A stretch of DNA of 64,000 nucleotides, taken from contig CM067317.1 in assembly GCA_034231615.1 (NCBI GenBank), forward strand, positions 17,126,264-17,190,263, in the 5' to 3' direction. The position numbers were made by a program, and so were the translations under genes. The DNA comes from Meghimatium bilineatum. Taxonomy: Eukaryota; Mollusca; Gastropoda; Stylommatophora; Philomycidae. Positions 1 to 13,555 of the stretch are shown here, piece by piece. Position 1 is the stretch's first letter; the number at the start of each line of letters is the position of its first letter. Below the pieces are notes generated by a model. That model searched no databases and had not been told where the DNA came from. It was given only the letters and a program-made list of their open reading frames with translations.

Positions 1-202
1 GTAGTATACTTTACTAGATGAGAAAATTATGAAGCCAAAGATGATTGGTTTTACAAGGATTGAAGAATATTCTTATTTCAGCACATAACTTTTTGGAAAA
101 ACTGACAAAAGGAAGGATATATCTACATAATCATAAGTAGTAGAAACTGACTTAATGGAATAAGTAACACTGAATAGCAAAAGTTTCCATTATATATATA
201 AA

Positions 203-312
203 ATTCATTCTCAAACTCCCGCTGGATCTGTCTTGTAGCCTGACAATGGCCATACTAGATTTCCAGCAGGATGTAAATTTGTTGTGTTTCCGTCTTATTT
301 GTGCCAATGACG
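203..312 (-). mobile_element. SINE subfamily B fragment
   Basis: The reverse strand carries the B-type 3' body: an ATTTCCAGCAGGATGTA block and the CTCAAACTCCCGCTGGAT block seen in the complete copies. The 5' head is worn away and no target-site duplication is visible. It lies just beyond the probable 3' end of the small minus-strand gene. Confidence 0.75.
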
Positions 313-578
313 CGCTACAATATATATTTCACTACAATGACAATATATTTTTTTGTCATTTTTTTATACATATTGCTAATATGTCCCAAAAATATTGATA
401 TGTAAATCATGTGGTTGAAAACCCTAATTAAAGTTAGTTTTACCAGGATTGGAACACTGGCAAAAATTTAAGTCATCACATATGCACACATAAAGAAAAT
501 AAAACAGAACAATAATATTACATTACTAACACAATTTAATAAATTGCAATAATAGGGAAAAACAGAACTGTATGCAGA

Positions 579-584
579 TTTAAT
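579..584 (-). promoter_or_regulatory. candidate polyadenylation signal ATTAAA
   Basis: ATTAAA on the minus strand lies about 120 nt past the stop codon of the four-exon gene. A second ATTAAA is at 540-535. No AATAAA was seen between 200 and 702 on that strand, so these are the best candidates for the 3' end. Motif and distance are the only evidence. Confidence 0.45.
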
Positions 585-702
585 AACACTGGCGGTGTTA
601 CAACCAGTGTTGATTTAAACATGGCAGACTGAATCAATGATCATGGACACGATGGACTATGGACATGATGAAATACTGAGGATGATGAATTGTGGCGTCT
701 TG

Positions 703-728
703 TTATTTCTTGCCACCCTTCTTTCCAC
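703..728 (-). CDS. exon 4 of the microprotein gene (C-terminus and stop)
   Basis: The acceptor is a T-rich run followed by CTACAG at 734-729. The coding part completes a split glycine codon and then reads GKKGGKK and TAA (705-703). The 3' UTR probably runs to about 560. Confidence 0.82.
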
Positions 729-3700
729 CTGTAGAAAAACAAATTCAATGTCAAGACTTACAATATTAAATATATTAATTTAATGATTTATACAAAATAT
801 AACATTAAGAACAGATCCTTGGATAAAATTTACTATATCTTTCCATTGTAAACAGAGCGCTATTCTAATAAGTTAAAAAACAACTCCATGAATGATCTTA
901 ACCCCCTGTGATTGGCTTATTCTTGTGACAACTTTGTGTTATTTTTGGTGGTTGTTTGAAAAATACAGTAAACATTTTTGTAAATATATAATTGAATACT
1001 ACAAATATTGATGTTTTGTTTGTGTATGTATGATAGAAGAGGTGAGAAAGTTGTGAAGCAGAAAAAAATTGTCAATAGCCACTATTCACTATGAGTGTGC
1101 CCATGGTCATGCACAACTTGTCTTTCATGAATTATACAGTCCTGCTTGGCTTATCGGAACCACCCTTCTATAGTGACGAATTTGACTTTTCCCATAGTTT
1201 TCATAGATCACTGCGTCAACAGATAATGAAAATCACAGGAAAAGTCAAATGTGCTATGTTAGGATTATTTCCAATTTAGTCCACAGGTCTTAATTGGGCG
1301 TGTTCAAAGGGATCGGAGGTGTGTTTTAAAAGATGTGTATGCCGAGTTTTTCCATCGTGTCTCTACACAAGTCAACTTAAAAGAGTTCACTTCTATGCAT
1401 TCCGTGTATATGAAAGCTGAAGAAAACAAACACAACACTTGCTTCACTTGTCTAACATTTAGCACGCTATAGTCAGAATATTCTGACAATAGAATTAGCA
1501 TATCCCGAACACTGAAATAGGAGTAATCTGACAATTGTTATGACTCTCTAGTGCTTGAAGATAACATGTTTAAGTAACCAGATTTTACCAATCCTAGTTA
1601 GCTATTATATTTTATTTCCTTTTCCGCGCAGTTTATGAATGGGAAGACATCTATGGTGTTGTAATAGCAAAATAATCTGTCCACATCGGCAAGTCGGAGC
1701 AGGATATGAAAGTCAATCAGGTTTTATAGACTTTTTGTTTTATCGTATCTTCAGTAAAATCATAATGGATTGTGATTTAGATGATAAATTCTTGGGAGTT
1801 AGTTTCCAAAGTAGAATAAACAGTACATAATGCCGCTTTCATGATGTAGAGGCTGAAATATTGACTTTTTTGAAGCGATCCAAAAAACATGTCTGCATTT
1901 ACAAGCTGCAATTATCAGAATAAGAGAATGAAAATTAGGAATTCCAAATATGAAGACGATTGCACCTTGTATACATGAAGTTAGGGGCAGGAATAATCCC
2001 ATTTGAGGATCTATTCTTATTGAAAAAGAGAGTTCACTAAAAGTCTAGTTACGCTGATCTTAAATTAACACCCTAACCATTTTCAACAATAGTTGAAAGC
2101 GCTATGATAGATCAGAAAAATGCGAAAACCCATTGCAATAATGTGAATAAAATTAGCGTTTCGGATGATATATAGAAATTAATGTAAATCTAGGCCTAGT
2201 ATTACAATAAGTAGCATTTTGCACTTGAAATAACTGGCGCTTTCAAATTCATTCAGAAAGTGCAAACAGTTGTTACAACACATAGAAAGTTTCAAGGCTT
2301 TCTCGTACTAGATCGATTTTATACAATTTTTTTAAGACGGCTATGTCAATGTATACAAATTTTGTGTGCACCCTCAGTAATAGCGGATAAGTACGCTGTA
2401 GATGGCTGGTTAGCAAAGTGTTAAGCAGAGGCTGGTTGAATAGGTACAAAGAGCGGCATGGAATTACAATAAAATAATTTGTGGATCTATTTCACAAGAA
2501 TCAACTGATGCTTGTAGGAGAGGCAGAAATATATTTACCGGTATGAACCAAGAAATGCTTAAATTTAGACAAAACATTTCTTCTATAAGTGCATTTCAAA
2601 TCACACACTTTAAAATGTGTGTAAAGGGAGACAGGTTAGGTACCTAAAATGTTCCAAAAGACACCTCTACTGTGATGGCTGCCAACATGGACGGAAGTCA
2701 CAGGTTGCCTCTGCTCAAAATAGGTAAATTTGAGAAGCCAACCGGTTTTAAGCATATAATAACACTTCTGAGTAAAAGTGTTCATTGTCATAACTGTACA
2801 TCCCGCCGAAGACGGATGTGTCGGGCCATTGGCGCAAATAAAACGACGACAATGCATTTCCATTTTCTGGACTAAATCCTGCTGGAAATCTAGTAGGACA
2901 ATTGTCCTGCTACAAGAGAGATCTAACGGGCGTTTGAGAATGAATGCTGAAGAAGAAGAATAATTGTACATAACAAATTTGGTTTATTACGTCCATATTA
3001 TGTCAGTCCAAACCAATTTGTTATATAATGGGATTCCACTATACATTTGATTTAATGACTGAGTTCATGCACTGTTGGATCAGCAACCAACTTAACACTT
3101 TCCTTAACCCTTTCACCCGTATGAGATTTCCCAATTGTCAATCCCTGATCCCTAAGGCAAGGGGCACAACTCCTCCAAAATATGGATATGATGATGACAA
3201 AATTACATTTTCTTTCAAACTATTCATCATATCACACTCAGACTTGGCAGATCAACAGAAAAATGAAGTCTTGTATAAACCTATATCAAAGATAATTTAA
3301 TACATATATGTTTTAAATAATAAACTGTCAAACTCGACATAATGTGGGGAAAATTATTTTTTTTTACCTTTGGGGTGTTGAGTAGAGGAGTCATATTGAG
3401 ATGAAAATATTGTGATATATTCTCAAATACTATTTTTTTCCAAACAGGGTGAGATGCCCAAAACAGGGTGAGATTACAAAACAAGTAACAAAAATCGAGC
3501 GGCAGCGGCTCGAAAATCGGTTAAAACTCCGCTAATTACAAAAAATCGTAATAAATAATTTTTATGTCCGATTAATTAAAACATAAAACAGGAAGCTAAA
3601 CCACGGATCTACGCAATGGTCATGGTTTCTAATAGACCCAGCGCAAACTAAAAATGTCATATCGATCGCAACGACATATAAGTTTAAAAAATAAAATGCC

Positions 3701-6700
3701 GGCAGCGACTCGAAAATCGGTTAAAACTCCACTAATTTTTAAAAAAATCGAAATAATTCATTTTTTATGTCCGATTTCTCCGATTAAAACATAAAACAGA
3801 AGCTAAACCACGGATCTACGCAATGGTCATGGTTTCTAATAGACCCGACACACACAAAAAATGTCATATCGATCGCAACGAAACAAGTAAAAAAAGCGTC
3901 TTTGAGGCGCTCCAGGAGGCAGCCAGTAAAAGTCGCGCAGAGGCGCTCTAAGGGGGAAAACGGTTAATGCATCATCAGTGTCAGTGTTTCTTAACCTTTA
4001 CTTTAACCTAATTTTCTTCCTGGTCCCAGAAAAAAGGTTATTGACGTATCAGGTCATCAAGGCTGTGTATGCTTTATTGTTATAATTAATTATGCAAGCA
4101 GTTACCTTCTTGTGGCCGAGTACCACATTAGTCACTCAACTGAGGAGGATCTATACTTGTCAGAAAGGATATGGGCTGTCAAGAGCTACCTGCTCACATC
4201 TAAATGGATTATTTCATAATCATCATTAAAATATAATACTGGTTTGCCGGAGGTAAAATAGTTAATAAATTTACCTTTCTCTCCGCCCTTTGCAGCTGGG
4301 GCCTTCTCTTGTTTCTGTTGATTAACGTATAGTCAATTATTAAATCAGTCTTTTATATATTGAATAAATGGAATTATCACCCCTAATCTTGCATAACACA
4401 CGTGACATGATACTGATACACAAAAAGGTAAACTGTTACACGACATTAAAGTTATATAATATAAAAATTGAAATATATCTTGTATAGGACATTCTTATTC
4501 ATCTATTAATGAGCTTTTAAGCACTACAATACACCCAATCATATTTCCAGTAATGACAAAATCGTATGTGCTGGGTCAAAATGTGCAAATGATGCAGCTC
4601 TGCTGGTAAAACTAGCAGCAGAAAATTATTAATGCTCCCCAGCTAAAAGTATACAAAATATGGCACGGATTATTTGAATTTGAAAGCAAATCCGCAGAAG
4701 ACGGATGTGTCGGGCCATTGGCGCAAATAAAACGGCGACAACACATTTCCATTCTCTGGACTGCATCCTGCTGGAGATCTAGTAGGAATGCTACAGGAGA
4801 GATCCAGCAGGAGTTTGAGAATGAACGCTGAAGAAAGCAAACAGAAATATTGCTGATATGAGAATTATAAGCTTTGAACCACAAGCTAATCTCTGTTCAA
4901 AGTTCTCAAACTCCTGCAGGATGTAGTCCAGAGAAGAAAATGTGTTGTCATGATTTACAGAGTAGCTGTGATACCTGCACATTTCTGTTCAGTCTGACTA
5001 ATCTTACTTCTCCAGGACTTCAGGGTCACTTTGATCCTTATATGGAATAGCCAACCACCTAAAAAATTCCTTAGCTGCATCTTGTGACATGTTCAGTGAC
5101 TCTATGCTCTGCTATTTCGACCTAGTCAGTACTGAAGTTGTAAGCATTAGGAAAATAAACAGATTTTCAGTGTCAGCAGGAATGTGGTATAATAAGATAA
5201 AGAGAAAATAGCCTGTTCTCTCCTTTTGTTTTTCTCTCTGTTCAATCACCTAGTTATCTACTCTGTTAAAAGTTTTTCTGCGTTCGTTCTTAAACTCCCG
5301 CAGATTAGCAGGATGTAGTCCAGAGAACGGAATGCGTTGTGTCATTTCAGCCTGACACATCCGACTTAAGCGTGACTTTGGGTCACTGACCCTATATGAG
5401 ATGGGACAGCCAACTTCATCCCATAACCTCCTTAGTCGCCTCTTACGACATGCATGGAAGGTAAACAGTGTTGCTATTCTTTGCTCGCTTTTTGGGCCCC
5501 GGCAACACACGGGCGTTTAAAGTTCTTAATACTCGCACTATCTAATCATGCTAGGTTGGACGGTGAAGAGCTGTGGTTTCCCAATCCAGTTTGGGCAATC
5601 CTGCATTGCTTGAGCGATGTTCTAAATAATATTGGGAACATTTTTTTTTTCTGGCATTCACTTGAATGTTTACAGAGAGTTCCACTATATGTAACTTTTT
5701 TGGAAGATGTCTGACATACGGATGATATGATAGTCCAATGAAATTGAGACTTGATCAACAAAGCGTACATGCTTTCCATCTTGGATTTTTCGAGTATCTG
5801 TCAAGAATGTGAAACTTCTATTGCACACAAAGAAGCTTTCTCAGGTCTTGCAGGTAAAAGACTTAGGTCCATTGAATGTCTAGCATTGACAGTCCAGGAT
5901 GTCCCTGCATATAGCAGCACAAGCAGAACTGTACAATATAACTTCAGTTTGGTTTGTCAGGCTCAGACCATGCCAGATTGACATTCACATAAAGATTACC
6001 AATAGCTGCACTGGAACTGCGTAGGGTAGCATATTTGCAGGTTGCTGTATGACAGTGCTGCAGGTGCACAAACCTATTTGCATTGCTCAGTTTTTATATA
6101 CCTTGAATGGTGAATGCATGGTATACCTTGCATGGTTGGTGCACAATTTAATATGCTTTTAATGGGATACTTGGCATTTGTATAAATAGAACTTTATATG
6201 TGCAACTCGTGAGTTTATATGCTATACAGCTAGTGTACAGTAAAGCTGCAAATATTGCCTCTTTCCAGACCATCAGATGTTTTTGGTTATGATGTTTTAT
6301 TGCGAACTCTGATGTGAACTCACTCTCAACACCAAAAGGTACATGAGAACAGAAAGAAGATGTTCTATGGAATGGAACTCAACTTCCTACTTGACCATCA
6401 ATTTACAACATGCATGGTAGGTCATAGTGTTACTTCTGAGTTTGCTCTCTGAGCGAACAAAAGCTAGTGTGATTTCTGCAGAGAGCGTGAAGTATGCTGT
6501 GCTGCCAGTTCCATAGCAGAGATGTGTTATTTGTCTCCCAGAAGAGTCCAGCACATCAGTTTTCAGTATGCCTTTTTAATTTGGGTGGGCTGCCAGTGAA
6601 CTCAACTTTTGCAATTAGACATTGTGCCTGTGTATAGTGTACTAAACCTTTTTTCTACGCGAGCATGATTCTGACAGTGTTACTGTAGTTTATATTTACT

Positions 6701-9700
6701 TTTGAATCATTAGAATTTCTCCTCAAACACAAGCAGATTGGAGGATATTCTGAGAACAGAATGCATACGATCATGGTTTACAGCTCTGTCAAGATGCCTA
6801 TGCATTTCGACATGACACATCCAGCTTCAGCAGCACTGACCCTAAAATAGGATGACCAACTCCTCCACGTAATCTCCGACAACATGCATGGAAGATAAAC
6901 AGTGTTGCTATTCTTTGCTCCATTTTCAGGCAGGCAAAGCACGGGTGCCATGATTTGAGTAAGAGAGTCACCAGTGTGTTGTCAGGGCCCGAGAGGGGAT
7001 AAAAGAATAGTAACACTATTTACCTTCCATTATGTCGTAAGACACGACTAAGGAGGCATGGGGATAAGTTGGCTGTCCCATCCCATAGAGGGTCAAAGTG
7101 ACCCAAAGCCATGCTGAAGTTGGATGAAACATGCAAAAATGTGTGGATACAGCAATGCTGTAAACCATGCCAACACATTCCATTCTCAGGACTACATCCT
7201 ACTAATCTGCAGGAGTTTGAGAATGAAGAAGTAAGAGAGCATGTAATATGTGCTGTTTGAGTCATGAATATGTGCTGTTTGAGTCATGACTAGCATATCA
7301 GTAGTATAACTACTCTTTGCATCTATATTGATCCCTTGTAACACAGATAAGATACAAGACTTAAGACATGCAAGTTAATGTCAGTGATAAACCTAAAACT
7401 TGATGGTGTAACTTCTGCGTTCGTTCTCAAACTCCTGCAGATTAGCAGGATGTAGTCCAGAGAACTGAATGCCTTGTGTCATGGTTTACAGCATTGCTGC
7501 GATATCTGCGCCTTTCGGTCTGACACATCCGACTTCAGCATGGTTTTGGGTCACGGGCCCTATATGGGATGGGACAGCCAACTCCATCCCATAACCTCCT
7601 TAGTCGCCTTTTACGACACGCGTGGAAGTTAAACAGGGTTGCTATTCTTTGCTCCCCTTTCAGGCCCGGCAACACACGGGCGGATGGTGTAACAAAATGA
7701 ATACTATTTAACTGATGTTACAATGAAGTAACTTGAAGTGTGCCAGCAAAGTCACACACATATCATTTAGATAGGCAACCAAGGATAACGTTCACTCAGT
7801 ATAGGAAACAGAACTCATGTCACCATCTTTTGTTGAGAAGTTGCAGTTTAAACATGCCACCAGGTGCTGAGGATGGGGGCAACCGGACAAGAAATTAACC
7901 ACAGCAAAAAGGGCATGACTACATGAATCAGATAGGTGTTGTTGGTACCCCTTAAAGTACACTCAGGTAGAGACAAATTGCAGATATAGGAAGTCATTAT
8001 GCCTCAAAAGGATATAGAAGAGACAAAACTGCAGATTTAGGATGTCCAGGTGAGTCCAGATATAGAAATGGCATGATGGCCTTGGAATACATTTTTAATG
8101 TGACACCTGCCAGTCCAGTCAATTTCTGGGAAACTTCAGTCAAATTTCAATTATATATCCTTGGTGTCCAGCTGCAATTATTGTCAAAACTGTTATTCAT
8201 TAGTAATACATCAACAATAGCGATAGTATTACTAAGAATAGCACATCATTCTAAAATAGATGCACTCATGAAATAGTCCCTCGACATGGGTTATAAATGA
8301 ATTATTTAATAGAAGCAATGTAGCGAATTCAATTCTATATGCATTTTTCAAGGTTGGGCCTGTCAATGTTTTACAAATTTCTTAACACCCTTGGTAAAGG
8401 GAAACAAATATGTTCTGTATTGCTGGTACGTAAAGCGTTACCGGTAAAGAAGTGCCAAGAAACCAAAATGAAAATGGATTCTATTACCAAAATAATTTTA
8501 CTGAAGCCTATCCTGTATAGGATATAGCTTTTCAAAATTTTTTGAATTTTTTAGGTACATCTGATACAGCCAACTGAATTGTATGTACAATGTGAATGGT
8601 TGGCTTTCAAACCATGAGCTAGTTTAAGTTTGTGGTAAGCCAAATAACCTCTACCAATGAACAAACTTTTACCATAAAATGAGTTGCAAATCAGTTAAAC
8701 ACTTCTGACTTAGCATAAATGTTATAATGAAAATCTTAAACCCTTCTACCCTGATTGATAACAAACACAATCATGAGTGTATTTCAGTGTTATATTATTT
8801 TGTAACATTGCAGAGACACAGCTCTGATCATGTTTTATAGATTCTTGAACCATGAGGTTTTAACCTGCATTAATATATTCTTGAACCATGAGGTTTTAAT
8901 CTGTATTAATATATTCTTGAAACATGAGGTTCTATTTTTTCTTCTATTGAGCTTGTATTCTCTCTCCCCAGCTTGTATACTGTTTCGGTTCCCATGAATT
9001 ATGAGCAATAAACCTCTTTTTTTCTTCCTATGTGCCATATGAAATTCCATCTATAGCTTTCTCTCATACTCAGAAGATGTCCAGATGTGCTTTTGAGGTC
9101 ACTTTCACAGATCATTTGTAAACAAATGGGTAGGAATTTATACGGGGTTGGTAAGAGTATTTCAAAATATCATTAGGTTACATCATTGCAATTAGTGGCT
9201 GCAGTGTAATTAATTACTAAACACAACAATTTACAAGGGACATGAAAAGCAGAAATAAAAATATAAAGTTGTGTGAATGACATAAAATGAATAGAAAATT
9301 TTCTTAAAAGTTCAAACAATGGAGACAGCTTACTTCTGCATCGCCATCCTTTTTAGGTTGAGCACCACCTTTCTTTTTGCCTACAATAAAATAATAAATT
9401 CCAACAATAATTATTATTGCAAATGGATTATGAAGAATTATATCAGTGTAAATATAATATAATATATCTATATGATAATAGAATATCAATGTATTGCAAG
9501 TTCATCACTCCAGCTCTCCCATCAGGTAATTTTTTTTCCAGCTTCGACTATTTCTATAGCATTTTATTTTATCAATCAAATGATTGCTTTTGTTTGCTGT
9601 GCATTCTATCATATCAATAGAAGCTACCTGGATAGTTTACACACATGTTTGGTCATTGTTTTGAGTCAGAAGCAACCCCTATTACCTCATGGAAATGATG

Positions 9701-12700
9701 TAAGCACATGCCCACATATAATGGTCCTCCTGTGGTAGGTAACATATTTAGAGTAATTTTTTTTTTTACAGTAGATTTAACTAAACTGTTTGTCAAAGAA
9801 ACAAACACGACAAATCAATTCAGATAGTTCCGCTGAAGACGGATGTGTCGGGCCATTGGCGCAAATAAAACAGTGACAACACATTTCCATTCTCTGGACC
9901 ACATCCTGCTGGAAATCTAATTAATAGGACCATGGTCCTGCTACAAGAGAGATCCAGCAGGAGTTTGAGAATGAACGCAGAAGAATCCAGATAGTTGATG
10001 TATATGCAGGAGTGTTAGAGATCCCAAACAATAAAGAGAAAGATTGTATTTTTGCATTAACAGGATATTATAGAGGAAGAAGACGAAGGAAAAAACAAAA
10101 TATGCACGACTAATGTCAGAAGGGAATCCATAGCCCATATCTCCAAAAGATAAATGTTGATATCATTTGTGTGTATTGTTATACAAAAGAAGTATTTTAT
10201 TTCATGAGTTTGATGTATATTTGTCAAATATGTCACAGGTTGGACATGTAAAAACAATTACAATATGCAAATTAGATGACCTAATTTATGTGTTTTTAAC
10301 CATCAGAAATTCATAGAAAAGGTACCCCTGGTACCTCAATATATTCCCTCCAAGAATATATATACTTTTACTATGTTTAAACCTAACTTTTATGTTTTAA
10401 AAGGGTTTTTCACAAATGGATCCAAGTCTTTCCATGTAGTACAGCGTGGCATGATAAGTGATCATCATGTTTTAATTGTTTTTGCGTTTTAGTTGTTATA
10501 TTATAAGACTATTTACTTATTCATTGAAAAACACAAAAAGCAATATGCACCAGGGTGGGGGCCACAAGTCAGCTTTTAAAATAAAAAATTATATGTCCGG
10601 CTAGGCCTAGACTTGAACGAATGGATGTATGCAATTTTTCACGCTTTATTAGTTAATTTTTTATCTTATTATATTAGTTTGGATATGAAAAAACATATAT
10701 ACAACAGGAAAAGGTATTTAGGAGGATTTGATCAATGTTGCCACACATTGATCAAGTATTAGTCATCAAGAATTTATATTTGCGTTTTGAGACCCACCTC
10801 CCCCAATTTTTAAATTCACAATTTGCTCACAACTGTCATATCACACAATAACAAAGACAAGATTATATTCATTATTCACTCCTTTATTTACATGTGCAAA
10901 AATTATTGATATTTTTTACAAACAAAAGTTAAGCATTCACATTAAGCAATCACCATAAATAATGCAAATTTTCAAAAAAGAATCCAGACATGGGAAAAAT
11001 TGCGTAATTTATTAACAACGAAGAAACATTTACAAAAGCAATATACATTTCAATTGTGCATTCTGGTATGAGATGATTTGACAACATTCATGAAAATTTG
11101 TGATGGGAGTGTAATAATTATAATATGTAAAGATTATTGAATTTTCATCCTCATACTCATACTTGCCAAGCAAAAATGTACATACACACACATACTGGTA
11201 TGTGTATAAATATGTATCTATGTATGTATGTATGTATGTATCTATCTATATATATACATACATACACATGCCATACATCACAGACTTGGAACAAAGTAAC
11301 TCAGAGCAACTAAACAATTAACTGCTTTTCGCAGACGACCAGAGCCTGATATACAAAAACGAAGAACTACATAATCATGTTAACTCACTATCTGCAACAT
11401 GTAGAAAATACATGAGTATAAAAACAAAAGACGGAAACGGAAAATATGCAGAACACCGATTCCACTAAACATACAGATAGACAACAATGGGGTAAAACAA
11501 ATCACATGCAGAGTTCAAATATCTCAGTATTTTTATTTTAAACAGAAAATAGAAGCCTCGATAAAAAGATGAGACGAGATGTCAAAAGGCAAATGCAGTA
11601 ACACACCAACTGTTACCACTATATAACAAGATCGAGATGGTAGTTAAGAGTCACCAGGGAAAGAATCAGTATAATACTTTGCACAAAAAACATAGAAAGG
11701 CAGCAGATCAATTAGTTTGGCCACATTATTAGAATGCATCACGACAAGTTGCCAGTAAAGGCATTAACCAAATGAAATTCGGGTACAAAGCAAGAGGAAG
11801 ACCACAGAAAATATGGATAGAAAACGTTAGACATCCTGAACAAACACGTTCATAGCACAGCTGAGGCCACACATCTGGCTCCAGAACGCAAGCTCCAGCT
11901 TCTATCACCCCTACACAATGGCAAGAGTGGATAACAAACCACCAGGGGAAAGACAATACACATGCATTTTTAATCCGGAGCCCTAAAAGTTATGGGAGAC
12001 TTCTTTGCAGATTTTCATTTGAACATTTATCAGCAAACAATTTGATACAAGCAGGTGAAGCTGACATAAAACTGGTGCTAATTTTTTTCACTCTTGCATA
12101 TTATATGACAAGTCAATTTGTCTTACAAGACATTCACAAAGATATTTTGACAGATCAGTACCTCTTCCATTTATCTGTTAATTGGACATTCATTAAAATT
12201 TATTGCAAAAATCACTTTTTTGCAGAGTTATTCCCCTACCCTGGGAATGAAGCCTGGAGTTTTTCCTGATCGGCTGGAGCTGAAAGGGTTAAGATCCTCA
12301 TCAGATATATACAGTAGCATATCCTGGACACAGCAGTCATCACAGCCTTTTGGCACTTCTGCCTATCCCATAGTGCCAAAAACAGCTGGCTATTTCTGGA
12401 ATATTATCAAGTTACTTCCCTTTTCAATTCTAATGCAACAAAAAGTACACAATAAATTTAAACAACTAAGTTCAAGAGGGAGTTTCCCTTTAAATTGATT
12501 CATTTTTCCAAGGGTGAGCAACCAGTACTATCAAAAAAGAATATGTTGATAAGTTCCACTTTTACTGTACGACATATAATTCAGATACTGAAATAGAGAG
12601 TGCAAGCAATGAACAAGAACTATGTCACAGAAATTTGCCAATGACAACAGAGATGCTAATAGGAGAGACTTGATGTGAGGGAGATGCTTTGATTGTAGCT

Positions 12701-13465
12701 ATACATGATGAACATATATAGCAATTGGATTCCAAATAACTTTAGAACAAGCAGCAAAACAATGAGCTGTAACAACAAGTCAAATTTGGAACAGCGAGGA
12801 CAAATGTGAATGTGCTCACTCTAAGAAAAGACTATTCATCATTATATGACTCATAACTTTTCAAAACAGATTGTTTACATTTTCTGTAAAGTAGGCTGAA
12901 TGCACCCAAATTGGCTATGATAGAATTTTTTGCATAAGTTAATTTTAGACTCCTATAAATTTTATTAAAATAAAAACTATAATTAAGCTAAGACCAAGCC
13001 AATATTTTTCCATTTCCTAGCTTTTGTTCAACATTCAAGTGGAATATGCTACTGTTAGGATTTTAAAGTTAAAGAAAAAACCATTTACTCCGCTGCTCTT
13101 TTTCTTCTTAGAGCTGCAACCAAGACTATTAATGCAGATGAAATTTCAATTTGATTCTGTCCCTGAGTAAATCATATATATACATACATATATATATGTA
13201 GGGAGCCGCGTTAGCGCAGTGGTTAGCGCACTGGCTTCGCATATGAGTGGTCCTGGGTTCATTCCCCAGTTGAGGCGGAAATGTTTTCAGATCGCAACGG
13301 CTCCCAGGTCGACCCAGCCTTAAATGGGTACCGGATTAATCCGGGAAGTAAAGACTGCGAGGGAGAGGAGATGGCTACCGCCCTCATTTGCAGAGCCTGT
13401 GAAATGTGAGATCGCTAACATCTCACACCCCTACGGCATTAATAAATGCTAAGGGTTACTTTACT

Positions 13466-13555
<90 letters not shown>

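Noticed and set aside
13201..13275. Genuine tRNA gene
   Set aside because: A and B boxes are present, but no acceptor stem closes and the sequence continues into a SINE body that recurs at 53616.
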